A stretch of 26,237 bases of DNA from an uncultured Bacteroides sp. (GTDB lineage: Bacteria > Bacteroidota > Bacteroidia > Bacteroidales > Bacteroidaceae), in contig CAUEFX010000064.1 of NCBI GenBank assembly GCA_958477465.1, positions 1-26,237 on the forward strand, read 5' to 3'. Both the position numbers and the translations under genes were made by a program. This document shows, in pieces, positions 15,775 to 22,003 of the stretch. How positions within the stretch are numbered: position 1 is the first letter of the stretch; each line of letters starts with the position of its first letter. The notes under the pieces are model-generated. The model saw only the letters and a program-made list of their open reading frames with translations, had not been told where the DNA came from and searched no databases.

Positions 15775-15801
15775 TTGTTTTTCTTTGCAATATGATATAA
15801 T
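15775..15801 (+). promoter_or_regulatory. Promoter for the LexA-like fragment
   Basis: TATAAT at 15796-15801 with TTGTTT at 15775-15780 (spacer 15, short). GGAGG at 15842 precedes the start codon. Confidence 0.4.
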
Positions 15802-15852
15802 ATATTTGAAAATAGAATGCAACATTCTGTTTGAACTGTGCGGAGGTGTGAG

Positions 15853-15999
15853 ATGGTAGGATCACGGAAAAGAAACCCCGAAACGATAAAGGAAATACAG
15901 GCATTTGTCGAGGACTATTTCTTTGAATCCCATCAGTCGCCATCTATGCAGAAGGTCGCCGACGCAATCGGTATCAGCGAATTGAATATTCCGCGCTGA
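15853..15999 (+). pseudogene. LexA-like N-terminal fragment
   Basis: The ATG at 15853 follows CGGAGGTGTGAG. The 48 residues (RNPETIKEIQAFVEDYFFES, then SPSMQKVADAIGIS) match the winged-helix start of LexA-type repressors. The frame ends at TGA 15997, right where an IS21-like end begins. The rest of the DNA-binding domain and the self-cleaving peptidase domain are missing. Confidence 0.6.
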
Positions 16000-16010
16000 A
16001 CTGTACAGCG

Positions 16011-16052
16011 AGCCCGCGCGAGTTGAACACCCAGCCCGCGCAGGTTGAGCAG
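16011..16052 (+). repeat. Two direct repeats at the IS21-like end
   Basis: AGCCCGCGCGAGTTGAACAC (16011-16030) and AGCCCGCGCAGGTTGAGCAG (16033-16052) repeat with a 22-base period. IS21-type ends usually hold several transposase-binding repeats of this kind. Confidence 0.6.
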
Positions 16053-16118
16053 TCATAAATTTTGCGGTAAAATATGGGTACACGTGAAAGCGTGAATCCA
16101 ACAAAGGATGTCATCATC

Positions 16119-16525
16119 ATGACCAATTACCACGAGATTCTGAGGCTGAGTAGCCTCGGACTCAACAACACGCAGATTGCACAAAGCTGCGCATGCTCCC
16201 GAACCACCGTCATTCAGACGCTGCAGCTGGCACAGGAGAAAGGCTTGTCTTTTCCCTTACCTGACGAAATGTCGTACAAACAGTTTGTCGAGATTCTGTT
16301 CCCGTCGGCACTGGAGCCGCGAGGCTATAAAATGCCGGACTATGAGTACGTCCACAGAGAAATGTAGAAAAGCGGCGTCACGCTGAATCTCTTGTTGTGA
16401 GATGTGCCAGGCAAACGGAGAGATTCCGTACCAGTTGACACAGTCCCAAAAGTATTATCGGGATTACACAGCAAAGACAAACGATACCATGCACCTGAAC
16501 CACAAGCCGGGCGAGATATTACAGG
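16119..16525 (+). pseudogene. istA: istA transposase fragment (IS21 family)
   Basis: MTNYHEILRLSSLGLNNTQI and the following CSRTTVIQTLQLAQEKGL form the N-terminal helix-turn-helix of IstA. PDYEYVHREM then meets a stop at 16365, continues in the same frame (KSGVTLNLLL) to a second stop, and goes on in another frame from 16402 (NGEIPYQLTQSQKYYRDY, MHLNHKPGEI). Homology ends just before the catalytic DDE domain. Two stops and one frameshift make it non-functional. Confidence 0.8.
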
Positions 16526-16967
16526 CCAATAACTCAGTGGAAGTTCGATGCTACAAGCATGACTTACGGTTAGTGACAATCGGATATTTCTTTTTGCTGA
16601 TATTTCTGAACATTGTTATAGTTTCCGCCCTGTGGGAGTACCGGGGAATTGCAGTGAAATATTCATTATTGATATTGGCTCTGTATATTCATTTGTCCAA
16701 TTTTTCTTATTTAAAATACAAAAAATGTTTAAGAAACCGGAGGATTATTCTTTTTCAGAGACAGTTTTAAGAGAAGTACATGTTGTTGGTGCAAATGCTT
16801 TCTTTACAATCAGAATTGAGGTCGAAAATAATATTTTGTCCATTGACACAAAGAGCGTTTTTCATGTGGGATGGAAGGCACCTCACGTTGATGAATACAA
16901 AGACAGACCTGTAACGATGGGATATAATACTTCGACTAACGAGGTTATTGTGATCAGTAAGATATAG
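16526..16967 (+). pseudogene. Frameshifted small membrane protein, unknown
   Basis: The first frame, continuing from the istA fragment, carries two hydrophobic segments (VTIGYFFLLIFLNIVIVSAL and SLLILALYIHLSNF) and stops at 16770. The second frame, open from 16632 to 16967, carries a soluble beta-rich part (HVVGANAFFTIRIEVENNIL, then VTMGYNTSTNEVIVISKI). Read with one shift near 16680 they make one plausible protein of two membrane helices and an outer or cytoplasmic domain. I recognise no family. The 5' end was lost at the junction with the IS21 remnant. Confidence 0.4.
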
Positions 16968-17069
16968 ATCATGGCGTCAAGATTGCCGATGAAGTTACCA
17001 AGAGAATAGTCCTTTTTTCGCAATCTTCCGAAAAAGGCGTTCAACAATGACATGGCGCCACAAACAATG

Positions 17070-17104
17070 AACACCCTGCAAGAGCGCAGTGCTTGCAGGG
17101 TGTT
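17070..17104. terminator. Hairpin at the end of the minus-strand operon
   Basis: AACACCCTGCAAG (17070-17082) pairs perfectly with CTTGCAGGGTGTT (17092-17104). T-rich sequence follows on both strands but no long run, so it may be a weak bidirectional terminator for the YhcG gene. Confidence 0.55.
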
Positions 17105-17140
17105 TGTTATCGAAAGATTTTATGACAGGAATCAAAGGTA

Positions 17141-18148
17141 TCAACTCTTGATCCTTCTCTGTATGTCTTCAACAGACGGCAGCTGTTTACTGAGATCATC
17201 CGGCAGACAGCTTGTAATCTTATATTCGCTGACTCCGATGGGCTTTGACATATCCTTTAGCGCGTATTCGGCAACGAGGTCGTTTTTGCTCTTGCAGAGC
17301 AGCAAACCGATGGACGGATTGTCCTCCGGTCGTTTGAGAATGCCGTCAACCGCAGAAAGATAGAAATTCAGTTGCCCGGCGTATTCCGGCTTGAACTCAC
17401 CTGTCTTCAGTTCGATAACCACATAGCACCGCAGGTTGAGGTTATAGAACAACAGGTCGATGTAAAAATCATCTCCGCCGACATTGATGTGGTACTGATT
17501 TCCGAGAAACGCAAAGCCTGTGCCAAGTTCCAATAGCAGCTTGGTGATGTCTTTGACCAGGGCATTTTCGATGTCGCGCTCCACCATATCCTCGCTGAAA
17601 GGAATAAAATCGAAAATATACGGGTCTTTCATAGTCTGCAAGGCAAGCTCACTTTGCGGCGAAGCCAGCCGATTTTCAAAATTTGCAATTTTTCCGGCAA
17701 GGACTTGGCGTTCATACAAACCGCTTTCGATCTGATGAATCAGGACATTGTGTGACCAACCGTTTTCGGTTGTCTTTTGGATGTACCACACACGCTGATC
17801 TGCATCTTTTACCTTGTCCAAAATAACGGTATTATGCGACCACGGAATTTGTGCAGACACCGTCTGCACAAATGCTTCATCAGGATAAGTCTCCGCGAAT
17901 TTTGCCATGTATTTGAGGTTGCGCACGGAATAACCCTTGACATTCGGGAAAGAAATACGGATATCGGCGGCAAGATTCTCTATGAATTTACTCCCCCATG
18001 TCTTGTGTTCGTTTATCACTTTGCCTATATGGTAATAGAGCATAATCAGTTCTCGGTTCACATTGAGTGCCGCCTGATACTGCGCTCCTTTGATCTGACC
18101 TTTTATCGTTTCTATGATTTGCAAATATTCATTGCTGTTCATCAGCAT
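17141..18148 (-). CDS. YhcG/DUF1016 PD-(D/E)XK nuclease family protein
   Basis: The protein has the two parts of the YhcG family: an N-terminal DUF1016 helical domain (LIMLYYHIGKVINEH, then SVRNLKYMAKFAETYP, IPWSHN) and a C-terminal PD-(D/E)XK nuclease fold (FLGNQYHINVGGDDFYIDLL, then VVIELKTGEFKPEYAGQLNF). In the 337-residue numbering from 18154 the likely catalytic residues are D233, E248 and K250. Three starts are in frame (18154, 18148, 18142). GGGAGG is only two bases from the first and eight from the second, so 18148 fits best, giving 335 residues. It is last in the Xre-ImmA operon. Family members occur near restriction systems and mobile elements; their exact role is not settled. Confidence 0.88.
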   Translation of the reverse strand: MLMNSNEYLQIIETIKGQIKGAQYQAALNVNRELIMLYYHIGKVINEHKTWGSKFIENLAADIRISFPNVKGYSVRNLKYMAKFAETYPDEAFVQTVSAQIPWSHNTVILDKVKDADQRVWYIQKTTENGWSHNVLIHQIESGLYERQVLAGKIANFENRLASPQSELALQTMKDPYIFDFIPFSEDMVERDIENALVKDITKLLLELGTGFAFLGNQYHINVGGDDFYIDLLFYNLNLRCYVVIELKTGEFKPEYAGQLNFYLSAVDGILKRPEDNPSIGLLLCKSKNDLVAEYALKDMSKPIGVSEYKITSCLPDDLSKQLPSVEDIQRRIKS

Positions 18149-18165
18149 TTTCATTTCCTCCCGCC

Positions 18166-18681
18166 TTATGATTTCAGGAATTTGTTTCGATATTCCTGTT
18201 CTCGGAGCTGATAACCCCTCCGGTTCAGTTCTGCTATTTTCAGAGCCACGAGGTTGATGTCCGAATGCAATGCCCGCGCGGTTGCGGCAAGATCATAGCC
18301 GTTGTAAACGCACTCCAAAACATCTTCATCCGGCAGTTTCAACTGTGCGGCAAACACATTTGCCTCATATTCCATCTGATTGTTTTGCATATCAAACAGG
18401 TTGAATTCATGGAAGCCTCCGCTTTGCATCGCCTCTTGTCTGTGCAGGAAATGATGCCCAAGCTCGTGCGCAAGCACAATGGAGCGCATCGCAGGATGCA
18501 GGTCGCGCTTGATAAAAATAATCGGTTTCCGCATCATGACCGTGTATGCACCCTTCTGTTTTACAAACGGCTGCGGCAGGATCATAATACCGGCGTAATG
18601 GGCAATCCGCTCCGGGTCACGCTCATCATATTTCCGCATGATACGGTTGGCTGTTCGGACTGCGTCGGTTATTCGTGTCAT
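18166..18681 (-). CDS. ImmA/IrrE-family metallopeptidase
   Basis: The 171-residue protein carries the zinc site HELGHH at 72-77, with the likely third ligand in the following EYEANVFAAQLKLP helix. Length and layout fit ImmA-type anti-repressor proteases, which cleave the paired Xre repressor and so switch on excision and transfer genes in elements such as ICEBs1. It starts 31 bases after the Xre stop with GGGGG upstream and is followed directly by the YhcG gene (gap 11-17 bases), so the three genes form one operon. A toxin-antitoxin role is a possible alternative, but the ImmR/ImmA-like arrangement is the simpler reading. Confidence 0.88.
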   Translation of the reverse strand: MTRITDAVRTANRIMRKYDERDPERIAHYAGIMILPQPFVKQKGAYTVMMRKPIIFIKRDLHPAMRSIVLAHELGHHFLHRQEAMQSGGFHEFNLFDMQNNQMEYEANVFAAQLKLPDEDVLECVYNGYDLAATARALHSDINLVALKIAELNRRGYQLREQEYRNKFLKS

Positions 18682-18712
18682 GAAAGTCCCCCTGTGTTAT
18701 ATCGTATCTGTC

Positions 18713-19132
18713 TTATTGCGAATGTCGCTGCTTATTCTTCTTTGTCGTATACTTTTCCCGATTCTCCGCTTTCACTTTCCAGTATGCATCCTGTATCGCC
18801 TGCATGAAGGTATCCATATCCTCTTCGCTCATCTCACCGCCGGCAAACAGGGAGCGCACCTCGGTCAATACGGTTTCCGCGCCTTTTTTTCCGCGGGGAC
18901 CGTATTTTTCGTTTGCCGAAATCACGAATTCCTCCTCGGAATCGATCAGCTCGGAGGTGGATACCCCGAGTACCTTGGCAACCTTGGTTACACTTTCAAT
19001 ATTGGAGGGACGGCGAACCCCGGTTTCCCAGTTCTGTATGGTGCGGAGAGCTACCCCGCTACGCTCCGAAAGCTCTTTTTGCAGAATATGTGCGTTTTCT
19101 CTCGCGTTTTTCAGCCGCTGTGCAAAATTCAT
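18713..19132 (-). CDS. Xre-family repressor (ImmR-like)
   Basis: The 139-residue protein begins with a Cro/C1-type helix-turn-helix (about residues 4-64: LKNARENAHILQKELSERSG, ALRTIQNWETGVRRPS, VAKVLGVSTSELI). The C-terminal part is acidic with a basic tail (KYTTKKNKQRHSQ). GAAAGGA lies seven bases before the ATG. It is first in the operon with the ImmA peptidase and is preceded by a control region with two opposed promoters and an inverted repeat that it probably binds. This is the expected master repressor of the element. Confidence 0.88.
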   Translation of the reverse strand: MNFAQRLKNARENAHILQKELSERSGVALRTIQNWETGVRRPSNIESVTKVAKVLGVSTSELIDSEEEFVISANEKYGPRGKKGAETVLTEVRSLFAGGEMSEEDMDTFMQAIQDAYWKVKAENREKYTTKKNKQRHSQ

Positions 19133-19177
19133 CGTAATTTCCTTTCAAAAAAACACCCGTAATTTCGTCCAAACCTA

Positions 19178-19206
19178 TTGACAAACCGCAAGCGCGGGTG
19201 TATAAT
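19178..19206 (+). promoter_or_regulatory. Consensus promoter reading right
   Basis: TTGACA at 19178-19183 and TATAAT at 19201-19206 with a 17-base spacer: a full consensus promoter toward the zinc-ribbon gene and the ICE right module. It faces the promoter at 19237-19265. Confidence 0.8.
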
Positions 19207-19245
19207 ATCATTACAACCACTCACTATTGCACTTATATTATACAC
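19198..19245. promoter_or_regulatory. Inverted repeat joining both -10 boxes (probable Xre operator)
   Basis: GTGTATAATAT (19198-19208) and ATATTATACAC (19235-19245) are perfect inverse copies, each containing the -10 box of one promoter. A repressor dimer or tetramer bound here would shut both promoters. Binding by the Xre protein is inferred from position. Confidence 0.6.
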
Positions 19246-19265
19246 TGAAACACTCAGCCTGTCAA
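19237..19265 (-). promoter_or_regulatory. Consensus promoter reading left, for Xre-ImmA-YhcG
   Basis: On the minus strand TTGACA (19265-19260) and TATAAT (19242-19237) have a 17-base spacer. Transcription would start near 19230 and run through the rightward promoter before reaching the Xre gene. Confidence 0.8.
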
Positions 19266-19385
19266 GTCAATTCACGAAAAAAGAAAAAGAAATTGCAGAA
19301 GTTTGTTATGAAAGAAGGCAAGGATAAATTTTGCGGAATGACGCAGACATTTGTATCTGTTGCCACCGGCGCAAGGAGAAATATT

Positions 19386-19592
19386 GTGAAAAACGAAAGA
19401 AATGATTCCTACTGGATTCCGAAACAAATGTACTGTCCGAACTGCGGAACACTCAGCGTTGGATATCAACGGGAGGGACTGACGGAATTCGAGTGCGGTC
19501 GCTGCCTGACTATGTTTGTGCGCAGCTACAAGAACCGTCGTCAGGATTTGCTGCTGATTACCATACCGAAAGGAACGGTCCGCCTGACATAG
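19386..19592 (+). CDS. Small zinc-ribbon protein
   Basis: The GTG at 19386 has AAGGAG seven bases upstream and is the best start; an in-frame ATG at 19308 lacks a clear ribosome site. The 68-residue protein reads ERNDSYWIPKQMYCPNCGTL, then CGRCLTMFVRSYKNRR: four cysteines in CPNC and CGRC form a zinc ribbon. Similar short zinc ribbons that begin with WIPKQM are familiar to me from clostridial mobile elements. It is the first gene behind the rightward switch promoter and may be a regulator of the right module. Confidence 0.6.
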   Translation: MKNERNDSYWIPKQMYCPNCGTLSVGYQREGLTEFECGRCLTMFVRSYKNRRQDLLLITIPKGTVRLT

Positions 19593-19599
19593 TGCGTTG

Positions 19600-19810
19600 C
19601 CCCAAGGCGGCGTGTTATTTGAAAACTGAATACGGCGAACGACGCATCATGCCTGGCTGAAACAGTGCTAAGTTAAGTCGTGCTTGCAGGTCTCGCCTTG
19701 AAATTGGTGTGCAAAGCCAGTTGGCAAAAGCCAAGCATGTAGAAGCCACCGATAGATAGAACATCCCATGGGATAACTGTGGGATCAGTCTGTCTGTCGG
19801 TGGCTTTTTT
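19600..19810 (+). ncRNA. Structured 5' leader of the sigma-like gene (unassigned)
   Basis: No gene fits this 387-base gap (19593-19979) apart from a tiny leader ORF. The region starts with TTGAAAACTGAATACGGCG, holds small hairpins (TTGGCAAAAGCCAA) and ends in a long helix at 19744-19806. A cis-acting RNA (leader, attenuator or riboswitch-like element) is likely. I cannot assign a known class. Confidence 0.35.
19744..19810 (+). terminator. Long terminator hairpin
   Basis: AGCCACCGATAGATAGA (from 19744) pairs with TCTGTCTGTCGGTGGCT (ending 19804) with G-T wobbles. An inner CATCCCA/TGGGAT stem lies inside and TTTTTT follows. It stands before the leader ORF and could be a regulated stop. Confidence 0.7.
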
Positions 19811-19876
19811 GCTTGTCAACAGATACATACCACTCCCGAACGCTCCCGACAGAGAAATCTGAAAGGAGCGTTTTTT

Positions 19877-19918
19877 ATGTTGTCCGTGTGGCAGACCTAC
19901 ATAGCACGATACCCGTAA
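19877..19918 (+). CDS. 13-residue leader peptide
   Basis: The ATG at 19877 has GAAAGGAGCG (19861-19870) at ideal distance. The peptide is MLSVWQTYIARYP. Its stop overlaps the short hairpin CCCG-TAATCT-CGGG, which is followed by ATTTTTG. This is the classic arrangement of a translated leader with an attenuator, 61 bases before the sigma-like gene. Confidence 0.45.
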   Translation: MLSVWQTYIARYP

Positions 19919-19979
19919 TCTCGGGATTTTTGATTTCAACCGCAAATTCAAAAATCAAAAATTCAAGGAGATTACGAAA

Positions 19980-20429
19980 ATGAAAAACGGAAACGATTAC
20001 AGAATCATTGTTGAAAAGAAATACAATGTAGTTTTTACAGACGGGCAGGGAAAAGAGCAAAATGTCGAGGTTTTAAAGGAAGTTGCTGAAGCAATCCAAT
20101 ACGAGCAGAGAAAGGAATGCGCACTGCACCGTGCGACCGAGCGACATTGCGTTTCGTTGGATCAGATGGACTATGAAGGAATGATCTTTGCCACATACGA
20201 TCAGTACAAGGCGAACGATGAGAAACCAGATATGAATCGTGAAGAAAAAGTTCGGTTTGTATTGAAGCAAATGAAGCCTAGGCATGCAGAACTACTTAAA
20301 ATGGTATTTTTTGATGAACTTACACAAAGCCAAATTGCGGAGCTTGAAAACGTATCACAGTTATCCATTGCACAGCGATTTAAAACCGCAAAAAGGGCAT
20401 TCCAAAAAATATATGAAAAACTTTTCTGA
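19980..20429 (+). CDS. Sigma-70 region 4-like ICE regulator
   Basis: The 149-residue protein starts at ATG 19980 with AAGGAG upstream. The N-terminal half is not recognised; the C-terminal part (about 90-147) is a sigma region 4-type helix-turn-helix (MKPRHAELLKMVFFDELTQS, then QIAELENVSQLSIAQRFKTA). Proteins of this size and order are found in Tn916-like and other clostridial ICEs as positive regulators. There is no region 2, so it probably acts as a DNA-binding activator or as part of a split sigma factor. It precedes the structured RNA candidate. Confidence 0.75.
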   Translation: MKNGNDYRIIVEKKYNVVFTDGQGKEQNVEVLKEVAEAIQYEQRKECALHRATERHCVSLDQMDYEGMIFATYDQYKANDEKPDMNREEKVRFVLKQMKPRHAELLKMVFFDELTQSQIAELENVSQLSIAQRFKTAKRAFQKIYEKLF

Positions 20430-20501
20430 AAAACCTTATATTTCACCTTAGTTTTGTCGGAATAGTGAGGGAAGAAAAAAGTCCTCAATGAACCTTGACA
20501 A

Positions 20502-20979
20502 TTGAATAGCCATTCATCCAGCACATTACTTGTAAGATGTCCGTGAGTAGCGGAGTTAGCCGAGATCGTAGGTGCGCCATGACCTCCCGAAAGAGAGCGA
20601 GCGATAAAACTTATACGAAGTAAAACCTCAAAATGCCGTAGGTTAGGGCGATGACATTTACAAGGGACAATGATACTTCAGTAGCCGAAAGGCGCTGCCT
20701 GCGGAGTACCCGGGGGAGGTGAAATTCCTATGGAGCTGTGGTATTGGTATTTTACCAATGAGGGCACCACGACCGCTTGATGACTTCCCATATCGGCTTA
20801 TGCCGATCACACTCGGGGTGTCGAGGACAAATAGAGTGTGTTACGGAGTTCGGGATGAAAAGCAGACCGCATTGGACATAGCGGTCGCTTCCCGAATGAT
20901 CCCGATACATATTCTATTTACCACATTCCGAAGGGAAGCTGACTTCCCGATGAGAAGTCCGAAAGGAGTGGCTATTCAA
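20502..20979 (+). ncRNA. Large structured non-coding RNA candidate, about 480 nt
   Basis: The 582-base gap 20430-21011 has no convincing gene. TTGAATAGCCAT (20502-20513) pairs with GTGGCTATTCAA (20968-20979) over 12 bp (one G-T), closing the whole stretch. Inside are many local stems: TATTGG/CCAAT near 20743, ATCGGC/GCCGAT near 20792, TTCGGGA/TCCCGAA around an inner GACCGC/GCGGTC stem (20850-20900), GGGAAG-CTGA-CTTCCC near 20933 and purine-rich linkers (CCCGAAAGAGAGCGAGCG). A long-range closing helix with dense internal hairpins is the mark of a large bacterial structured RNA. An origin of transfer is an alternative. The family is not recognised. Confidence 0.5.
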
Positions 20980-21011
20980 CTTTTCAAAATACTTAGCTAC
21001 AAAGGAGTTTT

Positions 21012-21428
21012 ATGAAAAGAACAGTAAGAGAAATCCTTGCCGAATGTAAGGGCGGTAGAGAGTTAATGTCCCTCAGAGATTTTACACTCTGCATTAAAAC
21101 CATTCATGCGCATCTCAATCTCGCTTGCTTTTCCCCGGATGGGAGCAGAGAATCCAAACGACATTTGAAGATGGCAGACGACATCTGCCTTGCAGTTGAA
21201 GATTGCTTTGCAGACCAAAACAGCAACCTTGTAAATTGGTTTCGTCGAGAGCCTTGCGAGTTCCATCATCCCTTAACGGGAAGCTATGTAAAAGTCGAGG
21301 TGAGAGACGACATCGAAGCAATTTACTATTTCCTTCATTATTGTATGATGCTGAATCAGCACAAACCCATTGATGAAGATACCTTGGGCTACCTCGCATA
21401 TATCTTGTGCGAGCCGACCCATGATTGA
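21012..21428 (+). CDS. Conserved ICE hypothetical protein
   Basis: The ATG at 21012 follows AAAGGAG at a good distance. The 138-residue, mostly helical soluble protein has MKRTVREILAECKGGRELMS, a tryptophan at NLVNWFRREPCEFHHPLTGS and an acidic C-terminal half (DDIEAIYYFLHYCMML). No membrane helix or known motif is visible. Its place between the RNA candidate and MazF is not that of a typical antitoxin, and it does not look like MazE. Confidence 0.6.
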   Translation: MKRTVREILAECKGGRELMSLRDFTLCIKTIHAHLNLACFSPDGSRESKRHLKMADDICLAVEDCFADQNSNLVNWFRREPCEFHHPLTGSYVKVEVRDDIEAIYYFLHYCMMLNQHKPIDEDTLGYLAYILCEPTHD

Positions 21429-21437
21429 TACCTCCTT

Positions 21438-21482
21438 GGGGACTGTTGGCGGCGGTCCCCGTACATAGCCGAGATGATCGGC
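21438..21482 (+). promoter_or_regulatory. Two hairpins upstream of mazF-like gene
   Basis: GGGGAC/GTCCCC (21438-21443 with 21455-21460) and GCCGA/TCGGC (21468-21472 with 21478-21482) follow each other directly before the GGAGG of the toxin gene. No T run follows, so they are more likely mRNA regulatory structures than terminators. Confidence 0.45.
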
Positions 21483-21505
21483 AGAACATAGGAGGTCTAT
21501 TCAAA

Positions 21506-21901
21506 ATGAAAGACGAAAAGATTTATCGCGGGGATATCTACCTCGCAAACCTCAATCCGTATAAGGGTTCGGAGCAGGGCGGAAAACGCCCTGTGATCAT
21601 CATTCAAAATGATGTTGGAAACCATTACAGTCCGACAGTTATCGTGACAGCGGTAACAAGTCGATTTTTCAAGAAACGAGCCTTGCCTACCCATGTGCCG
21701 CTTGACAACGCAGAGCTTGAGAAAAACTCACTCGCCTTGCTTGAACAAATACGAACGATAGATAAGTCGAGACTTATCAGGAAGATCGGCAGAGTGCCGA
21801 AAGAAAAAATGAAGGAGATAGGGGCGGCTATTCATGTGAGCCTTGACCTGGGAGATGCTGATGAACAACTTACCAATACCGGAAATATAGTTTTGAGGTG
21901 A
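21506..21901 (+). CDS. MazF/PemK-family toxin (endoribonuclease)
   Basis: The ATG at 21506 has GGAGG nine to ten bases upstream; the longer frame from 21425 runs through hairpins and is rejected. The 131-residue protein has the MazF core: YRGDIYLANLNPYKGSEQGG, KRPVIIIQND, then TVIVTAVTS, and LLEQIRTIDKSRLIRKIGRV. The family cleaves mRNA at short sequences as a homodimer. No antitoxin gene of MazE or AbrB/ribbon-helix type is next to it, so it may be a solitary ICE gene product, or the neighbouring small ORFs may neutralise it. Confidence 0.9.
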   Translation: MKDEKIYRGDIYLANLNPYKGSEQGGKRPVIIIQNDVGNHYSPTVIVTAVTSRFFKKRALPTHVPLDNAELEKNSLALLEQIRTIDKSRLIRKIGRVPKEKMKEIGAAIHVSLDLGDADEQLTNTGNIVLR

Positions 21902-21905
21902 ATGA

Positions 21906-22001
21906 ATGAGCGAAGATTTGAGAAAGCAGATGATTTACCTTTCTTCCCTTGATATCATCCGTCGTATGTTACTCAATGAAGAAATAACGGAGGTTATATA
22001 A
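21906..22001 (+). CDS. 31-residue ORF between toxin and recombinase genes
   Basis: The ATG at 21906 starts five bases after the toxin stop with TTGAGGTGA upstream. The product is helical: MSEDLRKQMIYLSSLDIIRR, then MLLNEEITEVI. A short helical SHOCT-like protein is common at this position before ICE serine recombinases; this looks like a very short member or its remnant. It could also be a mini antitoxin, which is speculation. Confidence 0.45.
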   Translation: MSEDLRKQMIYLSSLDIIRRMLLNEEITEVI

Positions 22002-22003
22002 TA

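Larger units (their letters stand above)
16002..16525 (+). mobile_element. IS21-family remnant, left part
   Basis: The piece begins about TGTACAGCG at 16002, has two direct repeats typical of IS21-type multiple end sites (16011-16052), and continues into a damaged istA. The istB gene and the right end are not present. Confidence 0.6.

Noticed and set aside
17141..19265. Toxin-antitoxin reading of the Xre-HELGHH pair
   Set aside because: The HTH and peptidase sizes, gene order and switch-like promoters fit the ImmR/ImmA arrangement of ICEs better.
20711..20735. GAGGTGAAATTC, which resembles a 16S rRNA segment
   Set aside because: The match ends after about 12 bases and nothing around it fits 16S rRNA.
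20719..21015. 98-codon open frame (start MKFLWSCG) inside the RNA candidate
   Set aside because: The GTG has its ribosome-like sequence directly against it, the protein looks random, and the frame runs through several strong stem-loops. I treat the stretch as non-coding.
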